From contig NC_083603.1 in the NCBI RefSeq assembly GCF_029168945.1, forward strand, positions 20,026,001 through 20,090,000: 64,000 nt of DNA. Reading direction: 5' to 3'. Position 1 is the first letter of the stretch; every line of letters begins with the position of its first letter. Under the pieces are notes generated by a model. It saw only the letters and a program-made list of their open reading frames with translations, was not told where the DNA came from and did no database searches. Made by a program: the position numbers and the translations under genes. Origin of the DNA: Cannabis sativa. Taxonomy: Eukaryota; Streptophyta; Magnoliopsida; Rosales; Cannabaceae. Of the stretch, positions 13,026-25,909 are shown one piece after another.

Positions 13026-13616
13026 TGTTAGAATTTTTTATGAAAATAAAAAGCATATACAGTCGATATGAAATGTGGAATAACATTACATATCAAGTGT
13101 TTATCTGATCAATGAAATAGATCAAAATACTTTTAGTCATTGATTCTTTGATCGCTTCAATCCCACAGGAGCTTTGTATCTACAAAAGAAAAAAAAAAAA
13201 ACTGATTATTGTGGGTAATTAAGCTTCCAGGCTCTCTCTACTCTCTTTAGATGAATTTACTGTGTTTTACAGAATGAGAAGTGAGCTCGGAGATCGATAC
13301 CGTATATTTATATAGGTGAGACCTTCTATCAAGGTCTCTGCCACAATTAATAGTTAGAATATTTTGATAATTAATTTAGGATATTAAATCTAAAAATTAA
13401 ATGTTTGGTAAATCGTAATCTCACCATATATAGAATATCAACCAATTAATTGTGATAAAATTCAATGAATATAAAATATTCATTTTATTATATACAAGTA
13501 TAAATCATTGATTGATTTTATACTTAATATATAAAATATTATAATATAACACACCTAGAATTTAATAAAATCTCCATAATTGAGAAATTATTTCTCTCAA
13601 ACACTTATTTCTGACA
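13026..13616 (-). mobile_element. Orphan 5' LTR of a minus-strand retrotransposon
   Basis: On the + strand it runs from TGTTAGAA to TTCTGACA; on the minus strand, TGTCAGAA...TTCTAACA, a near-perfect inverted pair. Length 591 bp. A TATATAAATA promoter core lies near 13310 on the minus strand, and a PBS adjoins the left end. I find no matching second LTR to the left, so the element is truncated. The short LTR and tRNA-Met PBS suit a Ty1/copia element, which remains an inference. Confidence 0.65.
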
Positions 13617-13962
13617 ATAGGTCCCATTGACCAAAGCATGCATAAACATAATTAATAATTAATAAACTATAAATGCACCAGTAAGTTTTATATTTAAATA
13701 CGCGGTCATTAAAATATCAAAGTTCAAATCATTTTTTACCGCCTGCAATTCATTCTCTGCGAGCTGAGCTTGTGTGTGTGTATATGTGTGAGAGAGAGAA
13801 TTTTCTCCATTGTTTTGAGAAGAGAAAAGAAAGAGAGTTAGTAAAAGAAAGAAATTAAATTCAAGTGTAAAAGAGAGAAAATACAGAGAAGATTATTTGC
13901 CAAATTACTCATTGGCATGAAATCTTGAAGAAACTGAAGATTTGTACTTGGTTTTGATGATA
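13617..13962. other. Unassigned AT-rich flank with GT/GA tract
   Basis: No gene recognised. A GTGTGTGTG...GAGAGAGA tract lies near 13770-13797. The sequence resumes after the solo LTR at 15995, where GT/GA tracts occur again (16140-16225), so both flanks may be old single-copy DNA. Confidence 0.4.
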
Positions 13963-13967
13963 GTGGA

Positions 13968-15994
13968 TGTGAAGACTTGGTTTGACCGAGTCAAACCCTA
14001 TATATATAATAAATAAATAAATTTAATAATATATATACAAAAAAAATTAAATATACACAAACCGACCCCCGTTCGTCCCCCTCTCTCTCTACCTATCTCT
14101 CTTTTTCTCTTTCTTCAAAACACAAAAAAGAAAACCCACAAACCACCATCACCACCACACTTCGACGACCCACCGACCAGCCCCATGCACCGGACTACTC
14201 GAAATCCCAGGTGCTGGCGACCTCACCCCCCAAGTGGCGCCGCTTCTTTCACCGCCGTTAGCTCGGGATCGCAAGTCAAAGTTTGGGAGTTCAAACTTTG
14301 AACGGATTTTTCGGTCACCTCCAGTGTCCGTTTGACGAGCTATCTTCACCACTAAACTCATCTCGTCGAGGAGAACAACCTACACCAAACCATTTCACAG
14401 AGCTCGCTACTTTTCTGGTGACACTTTTTTAGCTTCGCCCCTTTCCAGCGACATTCCGGTGACATCATGTACCGTTTTGACAAACGGTTGGCATGGGTGT
14501 GATCTACTCGTCGAGGTGGTCGTTTTGATATACACTATCCCTATTTTCGGTGACATTTCTGGTACACCGATTTTTACCGCCACCGATTGTTAATGTGCAC
14601 CGCTTAGGTCAGGCTTCGGAATCCTAAATTTTAAATATAGCCATATTATATGTCGTTGGATTCAGTTTTGAATGTAGAATGCGATGATGATAATTAATTT
14701 AACCATTTAATGGTATAGGTGAGAGTAATATGTAAGATTAGACTAAACAATTGGAGCTCGGGACTTGAGAGCTTAAGATCGTCTTTTGGAAAAAGTTTAA
14801 CGACTCGGGAGAGGTACGGACTCAACTTGATTACTGAACTTTATTTTTATATGTGTTGTATAACATTGGACATATGCCAAATTTTATGATGTTTGAAAAA
14901 TTAAAAATTTAATCTGCATATTTTTTTGGACTGTTCTGGGGCACTGAGTGCCAAATATATTTTTGTGTACAAATATTTATGCAGGTTATGATTTTTGGGT
15001 TTATTCAAAATGCAGTTGTTATGTTATTGAATTTTCTAAAAAAAATAAAAAGGAATGTGTTCTTTTGTTATGCTTATTATTTGTCTGCCTTGGTTATACT
15101 GATGAGCCATGTTGATCATGTTAGGTGCATATTGTTGTTTCATGACCTAGTCTCTTTGTCTTCATAGGTAGATCAAGTGTGCAGTCACCTGTAGGTAAAA
15201 GACCTAGAATATGTACAAGGAGTAAATTAAATCTGAGCCCCGGTACTATGGTGGATATCAGGTGCGACTACCCGGTATTGGGTGTCGTTTTCTATGATTG
15301 GTATTGAGAGTTAGGGGTCTGGTGGACAGTGTGATATGCATTTGACATTTGATTTGTAATTATTTGTGGTCTCTCTACTTTATTCATATATTTTGATACT
15401 GGTGATGAGATATTTTATTTTTACAAAGCTAACCATGCACAAATTTTATTAAAGCAAGGGTCATTTGACATTAGTTGTTTTCCTACTGGGCTTTATAAGC
15501 TCAGCCCCTATTTTCTCCCATTCCAGGAACTCAGTTTGATGCTAGTGGATGAGGATGGTACCGTTGAGGAAGAAAGTCGTTATTAGTTTAGTCTTATTCT
15601 ACTCTTTAGTCTTCTAATGAAACTGAATTTGTATTTAAGCTGAAATGGATAGTCTGGATGACTTAAATTAGCTGTGTACTAGTTAGAAATGAGGAATGAT
15701 GGATGCTAGGTATTATTTTGGTCTTTTATTGACTTATTAAATCTAGCTATTCGGTGATTACATAACTGTGGGGATATTATTGTTCTTTTATATTGATAAG
15801 TGGTCCTAATTTTGTTACTAATATTTTCTTATTAATATAAGAGTTAATCCATTAATTTTAAATTAGTATTTTGTAATATAAATTAAAGGATCATTTGTAA
15901 GCTTTATCTTCCTACAAGGGTCAAAGTGGGACCTTTGACCACCAAAGTTATGGATATTACATATCTGCCACAACTTAGGGCTCGAGTCGTGACA
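13968..15994 (+). mobile_element. Solo LTR, gypsy-type
   Basis: 2027 bp beginning TGTGAAGAC and ending GTCGTGACA, flanked by the perfect 5-bp TSD GTGGA (13963-13967 and 15995-15999). The interior has features shared with the Tekay LTRs here: CTGTAGGTAAAAG near 15190, and a GGGCTTTATAAGCTCAGCCC palindrome near 15490 at the place where Tekay LTRs carry a GAGTC/GACTC palindrome. Orientation (+) is inferred from those motifs. No internal domain is present. Confidence 0.8.
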
Positions 15995-17480
15995 GTGGAA
16001 CTCGAGTATTATTGAGGCAAGCTCGACAAGGACATAGCCCAGCTTTTGGTTGAACCTTGATAGAAATCTTATGTTCTTTTGATCTGTTTGTATTTTTTTC
16101 TTCAATCTTTTTCATTTCTAGTTTGATTCTTAGAACTATACGTGTTTGTGTGTGTGTGTATTATTGAATTTAAAAACCCTAATCTCTGTGTGTGTATGTG
16201 TGCGAGTGTGTGTGTGAGAGAGAGACTCTCGAAGGTTCTAATCAAACCTAGAAGAGCTAGCTAGGGTTTTGGGGTATTCCGTTCCTATTGGTATTTTTGT
16301 TTCTAACTGGGCCAACTTTTTGTGTAGAAGTGAGTGTAGCAATTGGTAAAATTCCAATACATTTATAATATCTATATTAACACCCTTTTTAAATTATGTG
16401 AAGCAATAACGACTAGTGAAATTCACATGCACCAATATTGTAAAAACATTTAATCATATTCATATATTGGTTAACGTACGTATAGTAAAGTCCCTCTATG
16501 GTGGCATTATTAAGTAGTAAAAACATTATTAATTAATTATTCCTTATAGGTATCTCCTACATATAATTATTGGCAATAATATATAATATTAATTAAGATA
16601 ATGAAGTTTAATAATATTATGGGGAATGAATGGGATTGACAACTTCACCAAATTATATGAAAGAAAATATTGAAAATGGAAAGAGCAATATGAAGGCCAT
16701 GTTGCTAGGTGCATATATATGAGGCCTCAATTTTCTGAGTCAGCCATGACTATGACTCTTTTTCTTCAAAAACAATTCTCTGTGGCCCATTTTTTTTAGA
16801 CTTTTACACGCCCTTATAAATGTATGTATGTTATGGCCATGGCACATGACATATTATATCATGATCAAGATGATCATCATGGCATGTCATGTATTCTGTT
16901 TAGATAAGATAATGATAATATTAGTGGCGGGGTAGGGTTTAATTTGTATATATATGTGGAGTTTGAAAAGGGTTTGGGATTCTTGTTTAACAAGTATTTT
17001 ATTTTTTATTTTTTTTTTATTTTTTTGGTATGGAACTTGTTTAATAAGTAGTTGAAGTTGAAGGAATATTTTTTAGTCCATGAGAAGGAATAGGATTAAT
17101 AATATAAATTAATCCAAATAATATAATTACAATGTAATAGAATGGAGTGAGTGAGAGGAGGCACCCACCAGACCAGACATGAAGAGAACGTATTGGGTCC
17201 CATTCCACGTCAGCTACACATGGCGCCGTGTTGGAGTTTGAATTTGGACGCTAACAACAGTAGTAATAGTATTAGTAGTACTCCTTAATTTCTTCAATCC
17301 GGCCCAACACGTCTTTTCTTTCTTCCCTCCTTTTCTTTCCAATATATATTTGTCTCAACTACTTTGCTGTTAACTGTATAAAGTGCGGTTAATTAAGGGT
17401 CATAAAATATATAATTTAATTTAATCTAAACAATCTAATTCAATTCAATCTTTAAAGTGCGGATATCTCTACTTGTGTAT
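15995..17480. other. Non-coding, possibly old single-copy DNA
   Basis: No reading frame or transposon end. Holds GT/GA microsatellites (about 16140-16162 and 16186-16226), nested ATGATCA-type palindromes near 16860-16885 and a CCACGTCAGC motif near 17205 resembling an ABRE/bZIP site. Promoter-like content without a recognisable gene; a regulatory role is not claimed. Confidence 0.4.
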
Positions 17481-19712
17481 TACTACAATTTAGCCTTTTA
17501 GTGACACTATTTAGTGACATGCACAAAAGTGCGGGTCACTAAATAAATAGGAGTGATTTTTAGTGACATGCACAATTAGACTCTAAATGTTTAGTGTTAG
17601 TCTCCTGCAATGTGTGTCACTGAAAATATGGAGTGTCACTAAAGATTAAAATCTATTTTTTTTTATTTTTATTAATTTGAAAAATTAAGACTTATAGTGA
17701 CACGCCAAGCGTGAGTGGATAAATATGCCCTGACACACCTAGCGCGTCACTATATCAATACTGCAATTTTTTTTTTAAAAAAAAATACAGCTGTAATTTA
17801 TAATAAATAAAAAATAAAAAATTTATCGAACCCCAATTAAAATACAATCTGAAAAAAAAAATTAATTTATATAATTATCACCTCTCTCTCTCTCTTTGCT
17901 CAAACAATCAATCCACAACATAAAAAAAAAAAAAAGAAAACCCTAACTTTCTCTTCTAATTTATCTCGCCTCCCTCTCTCTCTCTCCTGTAGCTGCCGCA
18001 GATCTCCCAGCCAGCTCCGGTGACCTCGCCCACGTATCCTTCTTTTCTCTTTCTTCCTCTCTGGCGGCCTAAACATATGGAGCGCCTCCCCTCTCTCTCT
18101 GCCCAGATGCGCGACCTGCGCATCGCCTCTCTCTCTCTGTGCCCAGATGCGCAACCTGACCGATTTTTATGGTACTGATTCAGTTGGATTGCGCATAAAG
18201 AAGCAGAAATGGCTAGTTTCAGACCGCCCAGTTGGATTGATTTTAAATGTCCAATATCGATCCCCTTTACAACTCGAGTATGCTTCTCCAAAGGTACAAC
18301 TGATGCAATTTGATTTAAATGGGTTTATTTGCTAATTTATGCATAGAATCTGAGTCACTATTGATTTATTATTTATTACATCTAAGTTTATTTTATGAAT
18401 GAGCAAGTTTACTCAAGTCGATCAACAAGTAAAATGTGAAAAGGAGCAGAAATCGCAGCTGTGGTTGAATGAATTTCTACTTTGGTTTCACACTCCTTTT
18501 TCTTTAAGATTTAAATTGTCCTCAACGAAAAGTGACAGAGAGGGTATTCACCTTGAGATTTAATATATAAAAGAAACATATCTTCCCATTTATATTAAAA
18601 TCTAAAATGTTGAGAGTTATAATTTTACTTGAGTAGTGGTGTGATTCACACTTGCTTTTGAATTTGTATGTTTAGATCAATTGCTTAGAATTGGACTCTG
18701 TTTTCCTAGGCCTTATTATGCTGGTTGAAGGTATATGTGGTCCAACATATCAACGTCTGACATGTTGATTAGAAATTAGAACTGAAATTACTCAGTTGCA
18801 TTACCCTTTTAGTCAAAAAGAAAGAAAAAGATGCAATTTGATTTAAATGGGTTTATCTGCTAAAGAAAAAGATGCAATTTGATTTAAATAGGTTTATTGC
18901 TAATTTCTTTCTGCTTTGTTTTGTTGGATTTGATTTTGTTTGAAACAAGATGCATGGCCTTTTTAGTTCTAATGTTCTGTCCAGAAATAGAATATTGTTT
19001 GTGTTTTTTTTTTTTTGGTTAAAATTTATGTTTACACATACTGTGATTAACTCATATTTTTCTTTGCAAGCTGACAGTGATGGAGGCGATTTAAGGTTTC
19101 TGATAGTTCGTGGTTCTGGCTGGGATTGAAGAGGCAATGTTTGGATGTGATAATTTTATTTGTTTTTTCTTGTTGTATTGTTCATACTTTCTGGGTTTGT
19201 AGTCATTTTTTTTTTTTTTTACTGTTATTGTAGTTTATGTATTTTATTTAAATTATACTTGTATTTTTTTAATCACTTATTCTATATTACTGCTATTAAT
19301 TATAATATAATTATTTTAAATCTGAATGTTTTTATATAATTTGTAATTTAAATTGATAATTATACCTATTTAAATTTTTAATACAATCAAATTAAATATT
19401 ATTTTTTTAGAAAAATATTTAATATAGTGGCACTTTTTGTGTGTCACTATATCTCCAAAAATATTAATAAAAAAGAAAAAAAAAAGATATAGTGACACTT
19501 TATGTGTGTGGCTGTTAGCTTTTTAGTCTGGCAAAATCTGACCTTATACGCCTATAGTGACACGCAAAAAATGAATGCAAAAGGTTTCAGTGACACGTGT
19601 GAAGTGTCACTAAAAATTGTCTTTCCAGTCACCCTCATTAGTGACGCGCGTTGAAGTGTCACTATACACTTTTAGAGTTACTCAATGTGTGTCACTAAAA
19701 CCCGATTTACGT
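17481..19712. mobile_element. Non-autonomous CACTA-like element
   Basis: Both ends carry many copies of TTTAGTGACAC or its reverse: on the left at about 17499-17760, on the right at about 19420-19700. The left end starts TACTACAATTTAGCCTTTTA. The right end, read inward, is ATCGGGTTTTAGTGACAC. This recalls CACTACAA...TTTAGTGACAC ends of dicot CACTA transposons with the first base mutated. The middle has no transposase. It holds a CT-rich, GC-richer segment (about 17880-18170), followed by a 62-codon frame, and could be captured host sequence. No 3-bp TSD could be confirmed. Confidence 0.55.
18821..18901. repeat. 41-bp tandem duplication inside CACTA-like element
   Basis: Two units begin AAAGAAAAAGATGCAATTTG (18821 and 18862). 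A third partial copy of the GATGCAATTTGATTTAAATG core lies 520 bp upstream at 18302-18334. Confidence 0.8.
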
Positions 19713-19814
19713 AAATTAAATTGATTTGAGAAATTTAAAATTCGCACTTGTGCAGATCTGATGTTGATTTACTTGCATGCAAAAGTAACTAATACAATTG
19801 ATCTAATCCACACT

Positions 19815-20418
19815 CGCAATGAAAAGGTACACAATAATTGTCGCGTTGATGTATTTAAATGTATTGACTCTGTTCACTCCTCTTTTGCAGATCACCATGC
19901 TTATTTGCTCCCTTGCACTATTTCATGGTAAAGCTGAATTGTGATGTTAGAGTGGGGTTGGATAACATGTGTGCAGCTGTAGTCGCAAAGGATCATGTTA
20001 GCAAGGTGATCTGGGTTACTACCTCTAAACTGGAGTTCTCTGATGCTCTTTGCAGAGAAGCGGCGGCTTGCTATCTAGCTTTAGAGTCAGCGAAGGATCG
20101 TGGGTTAAAGTTTATTATGATTGAGAGTGATTCGAGAATAGTGATTAATGCTCTTAATCCGAAGGATTCCCGTTGGGAGCTTGAGAACTATGTCTCATTT
20201 TGTATTAGATCCTCTCCTTTTTTTGTTGGATGTATTTTCGAACATATTAGTAGACATTGTAATTTTGCAGCCCATAATGTGGCTAACTGGGCGTTTTCCC
20301 ACCAGAGGTTCGGTTCCCTACCAATTACCTCTATCCCAGATAAACTCTTTTGTAATGACCAGGAGATCTAATTGCTTTTATATATATATATGAACACTTT
20401 TCTTCAAAAAAAAAAAAA
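19815..20418 (+). mobile_element. 5'-truncated LINE insertion with 15-bp TSD
   Basis: GATCTAATCCACACT occurs just before (19800-19814) and just after (20419-20433) a segment ending in a poly(A) run (about 20406-20418). This is the signature of target-primed reverse transcription. The 604-bp insert contains only the LINE RNase H domain and the 3' UTR. The intact TSD indicates a fairly recent event. Confidence 0.92.
19913..20371 (+). CDS. LINE RNase H domain (RVT_3-like) remnant
   Basis: A 152-codon open frame encodes a plant LINE C-terminal RNase H domain. It shows KLNCDVRVG with the first D; a REAAACYLALESA helix carrying the E; MIESDSRIVINAL with the third acidic residue; and CNFAAHNVANWA at the end, where related domains have N-x-AD-x-LA. 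The last motif has H where many members have D. It is uninterrupted, but it is the tail of a polyprotein whose endonuclease and RT were lost at insertion. Its first methionine is therefore accidental, and expression is unlikely without a host promoter. Confidence 0.75.
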   Translation: MHYFMVKLNCDVRVGLDNMCAAVVAKDHVSKVIWVTTSKLEFSDALCREAAACYLALESAKDRGLKFIMIESDSRIVINALNPKDSRWELENYVSFCIRSSPFFVGCIFEHISRHCNFAAHNVANWAFSHQRFGSLPITSIPDKLFCNDQEI

Positions 20419-20569
20419 GATCTAATCCACACTTATTTATTAAAACTTATACATGCATAATTCATATTTTAAAGAAAAAAAAATAGTAAAGTGTGTCTGC
20501 GGTTATAGTTCTCTAAGGTAGTTTTTTTATGGTTTCTTTCTCTGTTCTTCCCCTCCTTCATAAATTTTC

Positions 20570-22206
20570 TTCTGACTGCTCCCTTCAATCCTGCAAAACC
20601 ACCAATTTTAATTTGCATCATGAATCTTCTAACAAAGAAGATAGAGGGCACGATGAACCTTAGAACGATTCAACCCTAATTCTTGACAATTATGCTGAGC
20701 GAACAAATAGACTGGACAATGTTTTGATTGCGAGAATCCTCACTACAAAATTTGTCTTTCTATCTACATTGCAAAGATAGATGAGAGATCATTGGAATGG
20801 TAGATTTCACACTAAAATCACTAAAAATATGTCTAATCATTTTGTTCTTACATTCGGATGTTAAGGAGACAAGCAGAGGGTACTTCTCAGGGAGCCTTTT
20901 CACTTTTAAAACCATCACATTGTCTTATACACGCTAAGTCCTTTACAAAATATCTCATTCGAAGATCTTATCTACTCTCATTTTTGGGTTCAATGTCATA
21001 GACTCCCTTTTTTTAGCAATTCTAAGGCTTTGGCCAAACCCTTAGGAGACATCATTGGACAATTTTAGAAGTCTCTGAAGTTTCGGTGGAAGAAGGTTGG
21101 GGTTCATTTTTAAGATTTTGAGTCAGAATAGATGTTACGAAGCCATTGCTAAGGGGTCGCAACATAAGACTTCAACAAATACGCGATAAGTTCTGGGTGG
21201 AATTTTGCTATGAAAGGCTTTCAAAATGGTGTATGGAATGCGGTAGGCTTGGTCATCCTTTTCAGAAATGTTTGGAGTGGATGGAAAAAATTGATAATGG
21301 AATCAAACTTGAACTTCCATATGGACTTGAACTGAAAGGGGCAGAACTTCCAACTAGAACGATTTCTCCAAGAAGAATGCCTAGCCACTTCTCACGCGAT
21401 TGGCTCGTAATATGTTATCTACAACGATTCCAGGCCTCTTAAATAGGCAAGCATCTCAACCTTCGCCACTTCTACCAGAGGAGTATTCAAAGTAGCAACA
21501 AAGTAACAATACAGCAGCAATTATTCAAGGATCTACTCAAGGCACCAGAGTTGCTTCTACTTTGATCACTGATGTTGCATCCATGTCTCCATGACTAATC
21601 CTAGTAATACTGCCACTCCTAATATTTTAACTGATACCATGGAGAACAATGCTACTATGAAGAGTAGAACCTCAGGCACATCGATTTCTACAATAGGTTC
21701 ATCTACACCAACAGTTACGATTTCGGATGTGGATGACTTGATTGATCTTTATATTCATGCACAAGTAGACCTGGCCATCATTTTGTCAATACCAACCAGA
21801 AATTAACCTCAAAAGTTGCTGCAAATTCACATGTCAAAAAATCTATTTTGACATCACATAGCAATAACAATCACAAGTCAATGCATCTTAACATGCCATA
21901 AATTAAATTAATATTTGTCTCCTTGCAAGCTACTACTACATTGGTATCAGATTCTATTATCAACAGGTCAATAGAAACTGATGAAAATAAAGAAAATAAC
22001 TTCCTAAATATGCAAAGCAAAAGGCAGTTAGAGGCTATGTCAATGTGGAAGACAATTAAAAAATGTAGGGGTCTCAAAACTTCTTCACACACTTCATTTT
22101 TATCAAATGAGGATGGGTTAAACTATAATGTTTTCGAGTCAGCTGTAGACTCTTTTTGTTCTATTGACAACACAGTGGTGGTTGAGTTCTCGCCCCGCTA
22201 CCAGCC
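20570..22206 (+). pseudogene. LINE ORF1 (DUF4283 and zinc knuckle), decayed
   Basis: Broken frames read as a plant L1-like ORF1. About 20720-21100 gives MRDHWNGRFH, DKQRVLLREPFHF and IYSHFWVQ, motifs of the DUF4283 domain. The frame 21146-21442 contains WCMECGRLGHPFQKC, a CX2CX4HX4C zinc knuckle. A Ser/Thr-rich linker (21591-21806) and a final frame (21923-22209) follow, ending just before the ORF2 start. ORF1 proteins bind the LINE RNA in ribonucleoprotein particles. Several stops and frameshifts make it non-functional. Confidence 0.8.
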
Positions 22207-24997
22207 ATGAAAATAGTCAGTTGGAATACACATGGGTTTGGTCATCCAAGTGCATTCTATCATCTTCGATTGCTTGTCAAAAAGAAATCTCAACAAGTAC
22301 TTTTTATAATGGAAACTAAATTATGACCTAATGTAATTGCTTGGTTTCGTCAAGCTTTAAATTTTAACAATGGACTTGAAGTCCCTAGAATAGGTTTAGG
22401 TGGTGGTTTACTTTTATTATGGAAAGATAATGTAGATGTAACACTTCTCAATTTTAATGTAAACATCTTTGATTGTTATATGGCATGTTATAATGGTCCA
22501 ACTTGGCATATTACTGCATCCTATGGTGCTCCTAAAACTCAAAATTGAAAATACTTTTGGACTCTCCTAGAAAGGGTGAAAGATGTTGCACCATTATTGC
22601 CTTGGCTGGTTATTGGTGATTTCAACGAAATATGGTCAGACCAAAACAAACTTGGTGGACATTTGCAAAGTGAAGCTCAAATGGATGATTTTTGAAAGGT
22701 ATTAAATTGCTTCCAACTTAATGAACAACCATACGAGGGTGATCCATACACTTAGATTAAAGGTCAACACAAGATAGATATCGTCAAAGAAAGACTTGAT
22801 TGGTACTTCATAAGATGATAATTGGAGCTCTTTGTTTCAGCAAATTACAATAATTCACTTACATTATTTTTGATCAGATCATGGAGCCATAACTATTTTA
22901 GTTTTACCATTACAATTGCTGCAGCAACAGCCACAGAGATGCTCTCATTTCAGATTTAAAAAGCGTTGGTTGAAAGATGAAGAGGCCATGGAGATAATTC
23001 TATAGATTTGGAAACAAAATACATTGGGTAATCTTGTTGAAAAACTTCAATAACAACATTCATTCTTACAGCATTACACTTCAAGATTGGCATAGAAAAA
23101 AAATGGCAGCATGAAAATGAAAATAGCTGATGCAAAAAGGAAAATTAGTTTGCTAAATAATGCATAAACTAGGAGTAAGTCAACGATGCATGAACTTAAG
23201 ATTTTAGAAGACATTCTAGACGAACTCCTATAGCAAGAAGAGACTTGTTGGCATCAACGTTAAAGAATAAATTGGTTGAAATGTGAGACCGAAATACCAA
23301 GTTTTTTTATGCTCGTGCGTCATTCCATCGATAAAATAGCACCATTAAATCTCTCACAACTTTAGCAAGTGTCATAATAAGCACAAAGGATGCTATGGCA
23401 GATGTTATTTGCTCCTATTTTGTTGAATTGTTCACGACAACTGGTACAGATTCAAAGGTATTAGACTACATCATACACAGAATTCCATCTACTATTACTA
23501 TTGATATGAGAGACTCTCTAATCTAGCCATTCACAAGTGAGGAGGTCAAAATTTCCTTAAATTTAATGAGCCCTGATAAAAGTCCTGGAAGTGATGGTAT
23601 ATCAGCTATGTTTTATCAATAAAATTGTAAAGTTGTGGGAATTGAAGTTACCAAAGTTGTGCTTGGTGTACTTAATGATGGCATGCATATGAGTACTCTT
23701 AATCAATCAATCATAACTCTAATCCTAAAAATCAAGAAGCCAGGTGGTATAGGGGACTTTCGCCCAATTAGTCTATACAAAGTAATCTACAAGCTCATCT
23801 CTAAAGTGTTGGCCTTATGGTTTAAAGAAGTACTACCTCATGTGCTTTTGGAAACTCAAAGTGCATTCTCTCGAACCACCTTATCACTAATAATATTTTG
23901 ACAGCCTTTGAGTTAGTTCATCATCTCAAGCACAAGACTCATGGTACTAAAGGTTATTCGGCTCTCAAGTTGGACATGAGTAAAGCGTTTGACAGAGTAG
24001 CCATACTTGACTGTCGAAATGAAACAAATGGGCTTTCATCACCAATGGATTTCTTTGATTCTCCCGTTGCTTATCATCTATAAAGTTTCCCTTTCTGCTG
24101 AATGGGGAAGTTATGGGGAATGTTCGCCCAACTAGAGGTTTAAGAAAAGGAGATCCTTTGTCCCCTTACCTCTTTTTAATTTCCTCTGAAGAATTTTCAA
24201 GATTATTAAAGCATGAGGAAATTGCCAAAAACTTGAACAGACTAAAGCTCACAAGGAATGCTCCATCCATTTCCCATCTTCTTTTCATGGATGACAACCT
24301 ATTATTTTGTCAAAAAACTAATAATTCAGCCATGTCCATTCAAAAAGTACTTGGCATGTATGACTGTCCTCAGTAATGCTCTTTTTCCCTAATACACCAA
24401 AAAGTGTCAAAAATTGTTTGCATAACACCTTAGGGATGCCAATCTATGACTGTCATTAAACATACCTTAGTTTTCCATCCTACTCTGGACGAGACAAAAA
24501 AGAAATGTTAAGTGACATTAAAGAACGAGTTTGGAATTTGTTGCATGGTTGGAACGAAAAATTATTTTCAATAAGAGAAAAGGAAGTTTTGTTTAAGGCA
24601 GTGATACAATCAATCCCTACATATGCTATGAGTTGCTTCCGCATTACTAAAAAATTTTGTGATCAATTAGAATCAATGATGGTAAACTCTTGGTGGCGTT
24701 CAAATAAGATGGGTCAAAGATACATTGGAAAAGTTGGAAATTACTATGCAAATCCAAATTTCAAGGAGGTATGGGATTTAGGTCTTTTGTCCACTTTAAT
24801 CAAGCACTTCTTGAAAAATAAGATTGGTGTATTTTTGAAATCCCTAATTCCTTGTTGATTCGATTATTGAAGCATAAGTATTTTTTTTTTCCAACAATAA
24901 CTTCTTAGATGCAAATTTGGGACATTCTCCATCGTTAACATGGCAAGGCATCTGTTGGGGGAGAGAGTTGTTAATCAAAGGACTTCGATACAAAATT
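22207..24997 (+). pseudogene. LINE ORF2 (endonuclease and reverse transcriptase), decayed
   Basis: Starts MKIVSWNTHGFGHP, the usual opening of the plant L1 endonuclease. METKL supplies the catalytic E, VIGDFNEI follows near 22610, and SDHGAIT lies near 22875. RT motifs come next: SPDKSPGSDGIS (about 23570), DFRPISLYKVIYKLISKVLA (about 23757), KLDMSKAFDR (about 23968), RGLRKGDPLSPYLF (about 24135) and LLFMDDNLLFC (about 24280), with the catalytic DD kept. A LINE-type WQGICWGRELLIKGLRYKI segment ends at 24997, where a gypsy LTR begins; the RNase H tail is missing. Many stops and frameshifts mark it as old. Confidence 0.9.
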
Positions 24998-25820
24998 TGT
25001 AATGCCCAACTTTTAAGACTTGCTAATTCAAAAATATTTCAGCTATAGTATAATTATATAGCCTCGTAAATCGAGATCCGAAGTTTAAATTCATTATTGA
25101 AAATACAAATACTATATATAAAGTTACACACTATTTTTTTTTACAAACTACAAGGAAACTACAAAATACAACTCAAAATGTTGAAAGACCGAAACCCTCC
25201 AGGTTGCACTGGCACGACATGTACAATCATTGCCAAGCTCCACCTCACTACTCCTCCAGCTTAACTTTACCCTTACCTACTGAGGGTAGCAAACTGATGA
25301 GTCAACAGACTCAGTAAGATATGCATAACATATATATAAATAATGCAACACCAGCTTTGCTTAAGCCATCCTGAGTCCATTTACTAGGTTCACCAAATGG
25401 TTAAGAATGTTCTCAACGAAAGTATGACTACAGTACCATATGCACTAGAGTACCAACTCTGTACTTGTGTTGGTAGGGCCATTATTGTACTTCCAAGAGT
25501 TACAGACGTACCCCCTGGTACTCGTGTTGGTAACACTATAGCTACCCTAAAGCCCTACAATGTACTAACACCCTTAAAACTACATTTTTGTTAGTGTTAG
25601 TAGTGTAAACAATTAATAACATGTATACATTCACATATATATATACTTTATGCTATCTTACCTCGTTTTCGTGCTCAGGTTTGCTAGTCAGCCTGAGTGG
25701 AATTGTAGCTCGAAGTTTTACAGGGCCCTATATCACAACATTTATAACTCTAGTGAGAGAAAGCTAGAATGTTATACCTTAAGTTGAGAAAACCAAAATT
25801 CCTAGCTGGTTCTCTAGGTT

Positions 25821-25909
<89 letters not shown>

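Noticed and set aside
14149..14361. 70-codon minus-strand frame in GC-richer DNA
   Set aside because: Lies inside the solo LTR 13968-15994 and is probably the LTR's transcribed leader region, not a host exon.
16800..17300. Promoter of a nearby host gene
   Set aside because: ACGT-core and palindromic motifs are present, but no downstream coding sequence is found before the CACTA-like element.
17900..18335. Possible host gene exon with CT-rich 5' UTR
   Set aside because: Inside the CACTA-like element, with no recognisable protein motif and no confirmed splice structure. Kept only as possible captured cargo.
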